From assembly GCA_024642705.1 (NCBI GenBank), contig JAHEAQ010000041.1:1-41989 (forward strand): a DNA stretch of 41,989 bases, written 5' to 3'. Both the position numbers and the translations under genes were made by a program. This DNA is from Bacteroidota bacterium (GTDB lineage Bacteria > Bacteroidota > Bacteroidia > Chitinophagales > Saprospiraceae). The first letter of the stretch is position 1. Every line of letters starts with the position of its first letter. Shown here piece by piece: positions 35,532 through 41,989 of this stretch. A model generated the notes under the pieces. The model saw only the letters and a program-made list of their open reading frames with translations, was not told the origin of the DNA and made no database searches.

Positions 35532-35587
35532 AAATACAAAAAAAGGCTAAGAAACGGAACAATTTTTCTTAGCCTTTTTTTGTATTT
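35532..35587 (-). terminator. Terminator with 23-bp perfect stem, probably bidirectional
   Basis: Bases 35532-35554 pair perfectly with 35565-35587, leaving a 10-base loop. The core is GGCTAAGAAA / TTTCTTAGCC, flanked by seven A on one side and seven T on the other, so it can act on either strand. It lies 22 bp after the stop of the metal-binding-like lipoprotein gene, whose transcript it should end. It insulates the FAH operon promoter. Confidence 0.9.
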
Positions 35588-35609
35588 ATCAAAAACAATT
35601 TTTATTTCA

Positions 35610-36239
35610 TCAATTGTGATATGCTTGATTATGCACTCTTGTTGCTCCGCACTCCCCGCAACTATCTGCAGATCCAGAACCACCAGAGTGTCCATTTGGA
35701 CAAGTGTAATGGTAAACACCTGCTGCATTTATTGGGGGTTCAGCCGCTGGCGGCGTTGCTGCTGCTGTTGGACTAGCTCCAGATGTATCGTGGTATGCTT
35801 GATTATGCACTCTTGTTGCTCCGCACTCTCCACAGCTATCTGCAGATCCAGAACCACCAGAGTGCCCGTTTGGACAAGTGTAATGGTAAACACCAGAAGC
35901 ATTTATTGGAGGTTCAGCACCTGGAGGTGTAGCAGTTGCATCGGCTGTTGTCGTATTATGATAAGCCTGATTGTGCACAAATGCATTTCCACATATCGAA
36001 CAAGTACCTTGGGTGTCACCACCACTGGCAGGGTGATTCGGGCAAGAATAATGCAAACCTACTCCCATTGAAGTAGCTTGAGCAGCTTGTGCCGCTTTCT
36101 GTGCTTGTATTACAGCAGTTTCCTGATTCACCTTATCATGTTGAGCCTGAGTCATTACAGGTTCAGGCCTCTCTGGAGTATTATCACAGCTGCTTAGTAA
36201 AATTATTGTACAAATAAAAATTAAGACGTTTTTCATCAT
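35610..36239 (-). CDS. Lipoprotein with three tandem zinc-ribbon / heavy-metal-binding-like modules
   Basis: A 209-aa lipoprotein (lipobox LSSC, Cys18). An Ala/Gln-rich helix (about 30-57) precedes three modules. Module 1 (63-95) reads HYSCPNHPASGG, CSIC, VHNQAYH. Modules 2 (119-150) and 3 (177-208) read HYTCPNGHSGGS, SCGECG, VHNQAYH and are identical from HYTC to AYH. Linkers are Ala/Pro/Thr-rich. The CPxHP...C-x2-C pattern of module 1 resembles the HMBD heavy-metal-binding domain found on metal exporters; the extra H-x5-H at each module end could add ligands. It may bind or buffer metal at the envelope, but this is inferred. ATG 36239 or 36236 are both possible. A 183-aa frame on the other strand is a composition artefact. 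Confidence 0.82.
   Translation of the reverse strand: MMKNVLIFICTIILLSSCDNTPERPEPVMTQAQHDKVNQETAVIQAQKAAQAAQATSMGVGLHYSCPNHPASGGDTQGTCSICGNAFVHNQAYHNTTTADATATPPGAEPPINASGVYHYTCPNGHSGGSGSADSCGECGATRVHNQAYHDTSGASPTAAATPPAAEPPINAAGVYHYTCPNGHSGGSGSADSCGECGATRVHNQAYHN
35620..36070 (-). repeat. Tandem module repeats of 174 bp and 168 bp
   Basis: Copies begin (plus-strand left ends) at 35620, 35794 and about 35962. The first two are nearly identical at nucleotide level for about 125 bp; the third is clearly more diverged. The offsets, 174 and 168 bp, are multiples of three, so the reading frame is kept. This suggests one old and one recent in-frame duplication. Confidence 0.85.
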
Positions 36240-36372
36240 TTGATTTGAATTTATTTTGTTCAAATAAACATATGTGAATGTTTATTAATGTAAATGTAAA
36301 TCTTTTAAGGTGTATTTTGTAATTTTTAGGTGAGTTGATTTAAATCTTAGTTAAAAATTGTAAAATTGTTAT

Positions 36373-36380
36373 TATGTTTG
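36373..36380 (+). promoter_or_regulatory. -7 promoter element for the hisC-like gene (TATGTTTG)
   Basis: An exact TAnnTTTG match 18 bp before ATG 36399. It overlaps the region that an earlier TTG start (36366) would need and so argues for the ATG. Confidence 0.55.
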
Positions 36381-36398
36381 CATGAACAAATATTGCAT

Positions 36399-37508
36399 AT
36401 GCAAATTAAAAACAATCAAATTTTTGTTCCAGAATTTATTCAAAATTTGGAGCCATATCGTCCTGGGAAATCCATTGATTTAGAGCATTATAATAAGTAT
36501 AAAGCAATTATTTGTTCCAATGAAAATAATCTAGGTCCATCACCGCTTGCAATGTCTGCAATTAAAAACGAAGTTTCTAAAATTCATTTTTATCCCGACC
36601 CTCAAGGAGAAAAGTTGGTTGAAAAACTAGCAAAAATTCACCAAAGAAATGCTAATGAGATCATATTATCCAACGGTTTAGACGGTTTATTATACACTGT
36701 TTTTAAAGCATTTTCATTACCTGGGGATAATGTGATAAGCAGTGAATTTTCATTCGTAGCGTTCAATAAATTTAGTAAAATGAATAATGTGGAGCTTCGA
36801 CTGACACCAATGACTAGGGAATATAAGTTTGATCTTCAAGAAATTTTGAAATCTATTGATGATAGAACCAGAATCATTTATATATGTAATCCAAATAATC
36901 CAACTGGTACCTCAATTAACGAGACAACGTTGAAAGATTTTTTGAACAAAGTACCAAAGTCAATTTTAGTCATTTTAGATGAAGCTTATTATGAATTTGG
37001 AAAAAATGCTGACTCCAATTTTCCAGATACCATACAGATGAAATACAACAATGTAATAAGTTTACGAACCCTTTCCAAAATATATGGTTTGGCTGGATTA
37101 AGAATTGGATACGGTATTGCAGATGAATATATTATTTCTGCATTAAAGAAAGTCAAACTTGTTTTCAATCCAAATTCATTAGCTCAAGTTGGTGCTTTAG
37201 CAGCTTTGGATGATTTCGAGCACCTCAAAAAAACTTTGGATAATAATAAATATTGGATTTCTGAAATATCAATAGCTCTGAAGCAAAAAGGAATTTTCTA
37301 TATTGAGAGTTACGCGAATTTCATTACCGTCATATTCCCGAGTATTGAGGAAGCTTCAAGTTTTAATTCTTTTATGGATTCTGCTGGAGTTCTTTTAAGA
37401 AAACTTGATGGTTTTGGAATGCCCAATGCTATTAGGATTTCAATTGGTAATTCGGATGAAATGAAATTTTTCTTAATGGTTTTAACTACTTGCCCAATTT
37501 ATTTGTAG
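36399..37508 (+). CDS. HisC-like histidinol-phosphate aminotransferase family protein
   Basis: A 369-aa fold-type I PLP aminotransferase. The motifs are SNENNLGPSP (substrate loop), YPDPQGEKLVEKLA, ILSNGLDGLL, ICNPNNPTGT, VILDEAYYEFG (Asp binding the PLP ring nitrogen), and SLRTLSKIYGLAGLRIGYG with the Schiff-base Lys. It ends with LLRKLDGFGMPNAIRISIG, where the Arg binds the carboxylate. This order is that of HisC (histidinol-phosphate to imidazole-acetol-phosphate). No his operon gene is next to it, so it may act on another amino acid such as an aromatic one. ATG 36399 is chosen on promoter position and domain start. Confidence 0.9.
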   Translation: MQIKNNQIFVPEFIQNLEPYRPGKSIDLEHYNKYKAIICSNENNLGPSPLAMSAIKNEVSKIHFYPDPQGEKLVEKLAKIHQRNANEIILSNGLDGLLYTVFKAFSLPGDNVISSEFSFVAFNKFSKMNNVELRLTPMTREYKFDLQEILKSIDDRTRIIYICNPNNPTGTSINETTLKDFLNKVPKSILVILDEAYYEFGKNADSNFPDTIQMKYNNVISLRTLSKIYGLAGLRIGYGIADEYIISALKKVKLVFNPNSLAQVGALAALDDFEHLKKTLDNNKYWISEISIALKQKGIFYIESYANFITVIFPSIEEASSFNSFMDSAGVLLRKLDGFGMPNAIRISIGNSDEMKFFLMVLTTCPIYL

Positions 37509-37600
37509 GCTTTGGCCCATAGGAATCATTTTAATTGTAAAATATGATATTACATTCCAAAAGTTTAATTTAGCGTTTTTATTAACGATATATTATATAG

Positions 37601-38920
37601 ATGAAAAATTACATTCTATTTGCATTAATATCAGTTGCAGTTTTCACTGCCTGCAAGAATGAAAATGCCAATTATGAATCATTGGTAGACGACCCTGCTT
37701 TACTCCATGCAGCTATGGGGCATTTAAGCGATGTGATAGTTCATGATATATTTTCACCTCCAGTTGCTTCAAGAATTTATGTTTATCCAAGCATTGCTGC
37801 ATATGAAGTTATCCGACAGAAAGATGGAAAATATCCTAGTTTAATTGGTCAGCTAAAAGGGTTAGAAAAAGTCCCAAGCCTAGACCCAGAAAAAAAAGTA
37901 TCCCTATCCCTTGCTTCACTGGAAGCATTTTATGTAGTAGGCAAACAATTAATATTTTCTGAAGACTCTTTAAAAATTCACCATGAATCATTTATAGAGT
38001 CATTAAAATCAAATGGATTTCCTGAAGAAATAATGAGTAATTCAATTCAATATGGGGATGAGGTCGCAAAATCTATTTTAGATTGGGCAAATAAAGATAA
38101 TTATAAAGAAACTAGGTCTTACCCCAAATTTACTGTTGATTATGAACCAAATACATGGAAACCGACCCCACCAGCTTACATGCCCGGGATTGAGCCTCAT
38201 TGGAGAGATATTCGACCAATGGTTCTTGATTCTGCAACCCAATTTGTACCTCAGGGTCCAACCCCATTTGATCTTGATAAAAATTCTGCGTTTTATAAAG
38301 AAATGATGGAGGTGTATACCACTGTTCTTAATGCATCAGATGAACAAAAAGAAATTGCAAACTTTTGGGATTGCAACCCTTTTAAAATGAATCAAACAGG
38401 GCATGTCATGTTTGCAACAAAGAAAATTAGCCCTGGAGGCCATTGGATTGGCATTACGAAAATTGCTTGTGAAAAAACAAATGCTGACTTAGCATCTTCA
38501 TTAAGGGCATATACAATGTGTTCTGTTGCTCTTTTTGATGGATTTATCAGCTGTTGGGATGAAAAATATAGATCAAAATTAATCCGTCCTGAAACAGTGA
38601 TTAATGAACATTTTGACGAAAATTGGATGCCATTGTTGCAAACTCCACCTTTTCCTGAACACACAAGTGGTCATAGTGTGATTTCAACGGCAGCTGCGGT
38701 TGTTCTAACGAATATTTTTGGGGATAATTTCCAATTTGATGATGATACTGAATTACAATTTGGGCTACCAGTTCGATCTTTCAATTCATTTAGGGAAGCT
38801 TCTTCAGAAGCAGCAATAAGCAGATTATATGGAGGAATTCATTATCGACCATCTATTGATTTTGGCGTAGAACAAGGAGCAAAAGTTGGGGAGTTTATTT
38901 TAGACAGAATAAAATTTTAA
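37601..38920 (+). CDS. Vanadium haloperoxidase / PAP2-family acid phosphatase lipoprotein
   Basis: A 439-aa exported protein. The lipobox is FTAC (Cys18). The helical core carries the three phosphate- or vanadate-binding motifs of the PAP2 superfamily in order: KYRSKLIRPETV (K-x6-RP), PEHTSGHSV (SGH) and AISRLYGGIHYRPS (SR-x5-H). The arrangement and the long N-terminal helical half resemble vanadium-dependent haloperoxidase-like proteins of Bacteroidota, which may be true haloperoxidases or phosphatases; the motifs alone do not decide. It is likely single-gene, 92 bp after the hisC-like gene. No PHO-box-like repeat precedes it. Confidence 0.87.
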   Translation: MKNYILFALISVAVFTACKNENANYESLVDDPALLHAAMGHLSDVIVHDIFSPPVASRIYVYPSIAAYEVIRQKDGKYPSLIGQLKGLEKVPSLDPEKKVSLSLASLEAFYVVGKQLIFSEDSLKIHHESFIESLKSNGFPEEIMSNSIQYGDEVAKSILDWANKDNYKETRSYPKFTVDYEPNTWKPTPPAYMPGIEPHWRDIRPMVLDSATQFVPQGPTPFDLDKNSAFYKEMMEVYTTVLNASDEQKEIANFWDCNPFKMNQTGHVMFATKKISPGGHWIGITKIACEKTNADLASSLRAYTMCSVALFDGFISCWDEKYRSKLIRPETVINEHFDENWMPLLQTPPFPEHTSGHSVISTAAAVVLTNIFGDNFQFDDDTELQFGLPVRSFNSFREASSEAAISRLYGGIHYRPSIDFGVEQGAKVGEFILDRIKF

Positions 38921-39151
38921 TAACTATCTCCCAAAAAACATTATAATCGATAATCTCTGGGGATATTTACTTTGAATTGTTGGCATACGATTCTATAGGT
39001 TTTTAGATAATCTATATATTGCCTATTAGGAAATTAGGATTTGTCTGAAGTGAAATTAGAATGAAGCAAATTAATCGAGAGAAACGGTTAACGAATACTT
39101 ATTTAAAAAAATTAATGGATAAGGGAATCCTAATTTTTAAAAAGAAAGTCT
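38921..39151. other. Intergenic region with a distant 11-bp inverted repeat
   Basis: This lies between the PAP2 gene and the adhesin terminator. It contains AAATTAGGATT (39031-39041) and its exact complement AATCCTAATTT (39126-39136), 84 bp apart, which could be a trace of a small element or chance. A 30-codon ATG frame (39061-39153, MKQINREKRLTNTYLKKLMD...) lies between the arms and has no support beyond length. Nothing else is seen. Confidence 0.4.
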
Positions 39152-39185
39152 AAAAAAAAGGGTGGTATTTAAACAATACCCACCC
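39152..39185 (-). terminator. Terminator of the T9SS adhesin gene
   Basis: The stem GGGTGGTATT (39160-39169) pairs with AATACCCACCC (39175-39185), with one bulged base and a 5-base loop. On the minus strand a run of eight T follows (39152-39159), so it ends the adhesin transcript 30 bp after its stop. Confidence 0.8.
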
Positions 39186-39214
39186 TAATAGTCATTTTTA
39201 AATGAAATTATATC

Positions 39215-41989
39215 TTATATTTTCATGAATTTCTTGTAAAATATTTGATCTCCAGCATTTACTTTGAAAAGATAAACTCCTTGAGGTATTTTATCCAAAT
39301 CAATGGACTCCTTTAAATTCGGTCCCTTAGAATTAAGACTTATTGATTTTAATAATTTGCCATTTAAATCAATTAAAGAAATGGATTTCGGAATATTTTT
39401 GGAAATAGACCAATCCAGAACAATATATTCATTTGCTGGATTTGGGTACAATTTAAACGAAATATTTTCTTCAAAATCGTAAATACTAGACACCAAAATG
39501 GTGAAATTAAAAGTTTCCTGGCATCCTAACCCATCTGTTAAAGTTACTTTGTAATCTCCAGCTGCTAGGTCATTTACGTTGTTTTCAGTTGAGCCTGTGC
39601 TCCAATTATAACTGAATGGAGGGGTACCACCAGTTACATTCAAAGTTGCATTATTTGTTCCAACTATTAATTCACTTATGTATGGAATATCAAAATCAAC
39701 AGTTATATTTCCAAATCCCAGACAACCATTTGCTCCATTTACACTTACTATATAATTTCCAGCCAAACTAAAGCTTGGGTTGCTTAGGTTAGAAAAGAAA
39801 TTATCTGGACCACTCCAAGCAAAAATTGGATTTACAGCATTTGTTTCTAATTTAAATTCTCGATTTTTAGCAGCACAATTTAAAATCCCTAAAGATACGT
39901 TGACTATTGGAGGTGCTGTATCATCTTTAACTTGTACGACTTTAATCGATTCACATCCTGTAGGACCTATAGCTTTAAACTGATATGCTCCAGGTTCCGT
40001 TACAACCGGATTATTTTCATTGCTTTGGAATCCATTTGGACCTGTCCAGGAAATGGTTGAACCAGGAGTAGTTGTTGAACCAATGATAGTTACAGAATTA
40101 CTATTGCAATTAATATCACCACCCGATGCACTTATTTCTGGAAGATTTAAATCAGCAAATATTTCTGTTGATGCTGAATTTGTACATCCATTTTGCGCAG
40201 TAACGACCAATGTATAGGTTCCCGGTTGACTGGCAAGTGGATTTTCATCCGTAGAAATAAAAACATCTGGTCCAGACCATTTGTATTTCAAATTACTTGT
40301 ATTTGAAGTTGACATCAAAGTAATGGTATTTTCACCACAGCTAATTGTATCACCCATAACTTCGATATCTGGTATTACAAAATCCTCCAAGATATCAATT
40401 GATGTAGCATTGGTACAACCGTTACTTGCAGTAACTGTAAGCATATAAGTTCCTATAGCAGGTAATAATGGCTCCCTAAGATCTGAAGTAAAATTGTTAG
40501 GTCCATTCCAATTAAATCCAACTAAAATAGAGTCACTTGACACAATTACTGTGCTTTCAATATTTATACAATTAATGTTATTTGCCTGAATTTCAACATT
40601 TGGGACATTTGGATCTGGAGTAGCATCGACAGAAGTTGAAGCAGTGCAGCCTGTTTGGTCAGTTACAGTAACAGAATAAGTGCCAATTTCTGTGATGAAA
40701 GGATTTTGATCCATTGAAGTAAATCCATTTGGTCCAGACCAGCTAAAAGTTGCTACTTCGCTAGTCGATGAACTCATTAATTGTAAGGATGCATTGGCAC
40801 AACTAATAAATCCTCCACTTGCTGAAATTTCAGGAATGTCATTGTTAATGGTTACCATAACGATTACTATGTTTTTACATCCATCCTCATTTTGAACCGT
40901 TAATTCGTAATCACCTGCTTCGGAAACAATTGGGTTTTGCAGATTAGAACTGAATGCATTAGGGCCAGCCCAAGAAAATATTACGTTTGGAGCCGTTGAA
41001 TTACCAAAAATTTGAACCGAATCTGCACCACAAACGATTTCTCCTCCTAAAGCTGAAACATCTGGAATTGTTCCAGTGTTAATATTTATTTCATCCACAA
41101 AACAACAACCATTTGTGCTAGTTACAGTTAATGAATATGTGCCGGGTAAATCAGTATTTATTGATTGTGTAGTTTCTCCTGTGGACCAAGAATAACTTGT
41201 GCCAATATTTCCAGGATCGATGGTATAAATTTCACCATCACATAAACTTATGTCTGGACCAAGATCAAATTCGAAATCACTAATTACGGTTATTGTCCAT
41301 GAAGCTGAAACAGAATTTCCTGCTGCATCCGTTGCTACTGCATCAAAACTATGAATTTCAGCAGGAGTACCTAAAGTACAATTTCCTATGGAAATTGTAC
41401 CACTTGCAAATAATGATGGGTTCGGATCGCAATTATCGGTAACGCCTAAATTAGCACCTGGAGGAAAAGCTTCATTACAGCCAATTGTAACATTTGCTGG
41501 AACACCTGTCAATATTGGTGGAGTGGTATCATCTTGGGTAATAATTAATTTATCACTAAAGCAACATCCGTTTGAACTTGTTATGGTTACTCCATAAGTG
41601 CCAGGTGAATTTGTACTAATGGATTGGGTAGTTGCTCCTGTAGACCATTCATAGCTAGTGCCAATGGCACCTGGATCAATGGTATATTGTTCTCCATTGC
41701 ATAAATTTACATCAGGTCCCAGATCGAATGAGAAGTCACTTATGACGGTAACAGACCATGATGCTGAAGTGGAATTCCCTGCTGCATCGGTAGCCAAGGC
41801 ATCATAACTAAATATTTGAGCTGGAGTTCCGAATGTGCAATCTCCAATTGCAACTGACCCACTTGCAAAAAAAGATGGATTTGGATCACAATTGTCCGTT
41901 ACTCCTATAGTTGGATTAGGTGGAATCGCTTCATTGCAACCTATTGTAATGTTCGCAGGTACACCTGTAATAACTGGAGCAATATTATC
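39215..41989 (-). CDS. T9SS-secreted repeat-rich adhesin-like protein (5' part beyond window)
   Basis: The frame is open from the right edge to the stop at 39215, 924 residues visible; the TTG at 41797 is not a start, because the same frame and repeats continue past it to 41989. Order from the N-side: two 153-residue modules, each with a HYR-like domain (VPANITIGCNEA, GVTDNCDPNPS, VATDAAGNS) and a Cys-containing PKD-like domain (DLGPDxxLC, SWSTGxTTQS, NGCCF); six Ig/PKD-like modules of about 77 residues (SWSGPNGFTS, NP, GTYxxTV, NGC); one SprB-like repeat (GGTPPFSYNWSTGSTENN); then the T9SS type A sorting domain (FKLYPNPANEYIVLDW, GKLLKSI, PQGVYLFKV). It would be exported by T9SS and attached to the surface. 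Confidence 0.92.
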   Translation of the reverse strand, partial: DNIAPVITGVPANITIGCNEAIPPNPTIGVTDNCDPNPSFFASGSVAIGDCTFGTPAQIFSYDALATDAAGNSTSASWSVTVISDFSFDLGPDVNLCNGEQYTIDPGAIGTSYEWSTGATTQSISTNSPGTYGVTITSSNGCCFSDKLIITQDDTTPPILTGVPANVTIGCNEAFPPGANLGVTDNCDPNPSLFASGTISIGNCTLGTPAEIHSFDAVATDAAGNSVSASWTITVISDFEFDLGPDISLCDGEIYTIDPGNIGTSYSWSTGETTQSINTDLPGTYSLTVTSTNGCCFVDEININTGTIPDVSALGGEIVCGADSVQIFGNSTAPNVIFSWAGPNAFSSNLQNPIVSEAGDYELTVQNEDGCKNIVIVMVTINNDIPEISASGGFISCANASLQLMSSSTSEVATFSWSGPNGFTSMDQNPFITEIGTYSVTVTDQTGCTASTSVDATPDPNVPNVEIQANNINCINIESTVIVSSDSILVGFNWNGPNNFTSDLREPLLPAIGTYMLTVTASNGCTNATSIDILEDFVIPDIEVMGDTISCGENTITLMSTSNTSNLKYKWSGPDVFISTDENPLASQPGTYTLVVTAQNGCTNSASTEIFADLNLPEISASGGDINCNSNSVTIIGSTTTPGSTISWTGPNGFQSNENNPVVTEPGAYQFKAIGPTGCESIKVVQVKDDTAPPIVNVSLGILNCAAKNREFKLETNAVNPIFAWSGPDNFFSNLSNPSFSLAGNYIVSVNGANGCLGFGNITVDFDIPYISELIVGTNNATLNVTGGTPPFSYNWSTGSTENNVNDLAAGDYKVTLTDGLGCQETFNFTILVSSIYDFEENISFKLYPNPANEYIVLDWSISKNIPKSISLIDLNGKLLKSISLNSKGPNLKESIDLDKIPQGVYLFKVNAGDQIFYKKFMKI
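39688..41077 (-). repeat. Six tandem Ig/PKD-like modules of about 231 bp
   Basis: Within the adhesin, six consecutive modules share W(S/A/N/T)GP(N/D)xFxS, NP, GxYxxxV and (N/D/T)GC at nearly equal spacing of about 77 residues. Linkers begin (I/V/L)P(E/D/N)(I/V). Sequence identity between copies is moderate, so the duplications are old. Confidence 0.8.
41083..41989 (-). repeat. Two 459-bp HYR+PKD modules, continuing past the edge
   Basis: The second copy (41531-41989) repeats the first (about 41083-41530) with a 459-bp period (153 residues). For example, the NCDPNPS coding site is at 41424 in one copy and 41883 in the other. They are highly similar at both nucleotide and protein level, which points to recent duplication. 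More copies probably follow beyond the window. Confidence 0.85.

Noticed and set aside
35520-36071. A 183-aa plus-strand open frame opposite the metal-binding-like lipoprotein gene
   Set aside because: It is a Cys/Ser/Arg-rich repeat produced by the opposite strand of the tandem modules. It also runs through the long terminator stem and has no domain.
39061-39153. A 30-codon basic ATG frame between the arms of an 11-bp inverted repeat
   Set aside because: Too short to support. No promoter or recognised family, and the following hairpin has its T-run on the other strand.
41797-41989. Treating TTG 41797 as the start of the adhesin
   Set aside because: The same frame stays open to the window edge and continues the 459-bp repeat in register. 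The gene is truncated by the window.
1-41989. tRNA, rRNA, CRISPR, insertion sequences, defence systems or prophage
   Set aside because: On both strands I found no T-loop-like conserved blocks, regular short repeats, transposase or integrase motifs, or terminal inverted repeats flanking a gene. A covariance-model scan was not possible.

Overview
The window reads as a chromosomal segment of a low-GC, Gram-negative Bacteroidota, probably a Saprospiraceae-like or flavobacterial relative. The evidence is a type IX secretion (T9SS) C-terminal sorting domain on a long adhesin, many SPII lipoproteins with short Bacteroidota-style signal peptides, a DUF4296 lipoprotein, exact TAnnTTTG -7 promoter elements ahead of several genes, and few visible Shine-Dalgarno sites. 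I saw no tRNA, rRNA, CRISPR array, transposase or phage gene.

Layout. 1-3700 (minus strand): a phosphate-acquisition operon, porin - pstS - pstC - pstA, with pstA cut by the left edge. Three TTAAC(A/C) repeats at exact 11-bp spacing stand in front of it. 4046-8251 (plus): a GIY-YIG domain protein, an MtfA-like M90 metallopeptidase and a two-domain M16 lipoprotein peptidase. 8281-11165 (minus): a VOC/glyoxalase-like protein, a YfiT/DinB protein and a SWIM zinc-finger protein. 11528-14118 (plus): a tightly overlapping operon of SixA, a DUF4296 lipoprotein, a PhoB-type response regulator and a PhoR-type kinase. 14151-16183 (minus): an M23 peptidase with an altered zinc motif and a TPMT-family methyltransferase. 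16312-24973 (plus): folP, a TamB-like giant and mutS2, with a structured possible sRNA in the gap before mutS2. Then ndk (minus), nrnA, an FKBP lipoprotein and prfB with an intact +1 programmed frameshift (plus), followed by a small membrane protein and an unidentified lipoprotein.

29952-35445 looks like a small carbohydrate-catabolic region. A DUF5060 glycosidase-like lipoprotein and a formylglycine-type sulfatase lie on the plus strand. Converging on them is a minus-strand pair resembling L-fuconolactonase and a FAH-family diketo-acid hydrolase. Together they suggest use of a sulfated, possibly fucose-containing, polysaccharide. 35610-36239 encodes a lipoprotein with three tandem metal-binding-like modules. 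It is followed by a hisC-like aminotransferase, a vanadium haloperoxidase/PAP2 lipoprotein, and the partial repeat-rich T9SS adhesin that runs off the right edge.

The clearest regulatory story is phosphate: a PHO-box-like array drives the porin-pst operon, and a PhoB/PhoR-like pair sits about 9 kb away. The best candidates for something under-described are the triplicated metal-binding-like lipoprotein, the structured RNA candidate upstream of mutS2, and the large orphan SWIM protein.
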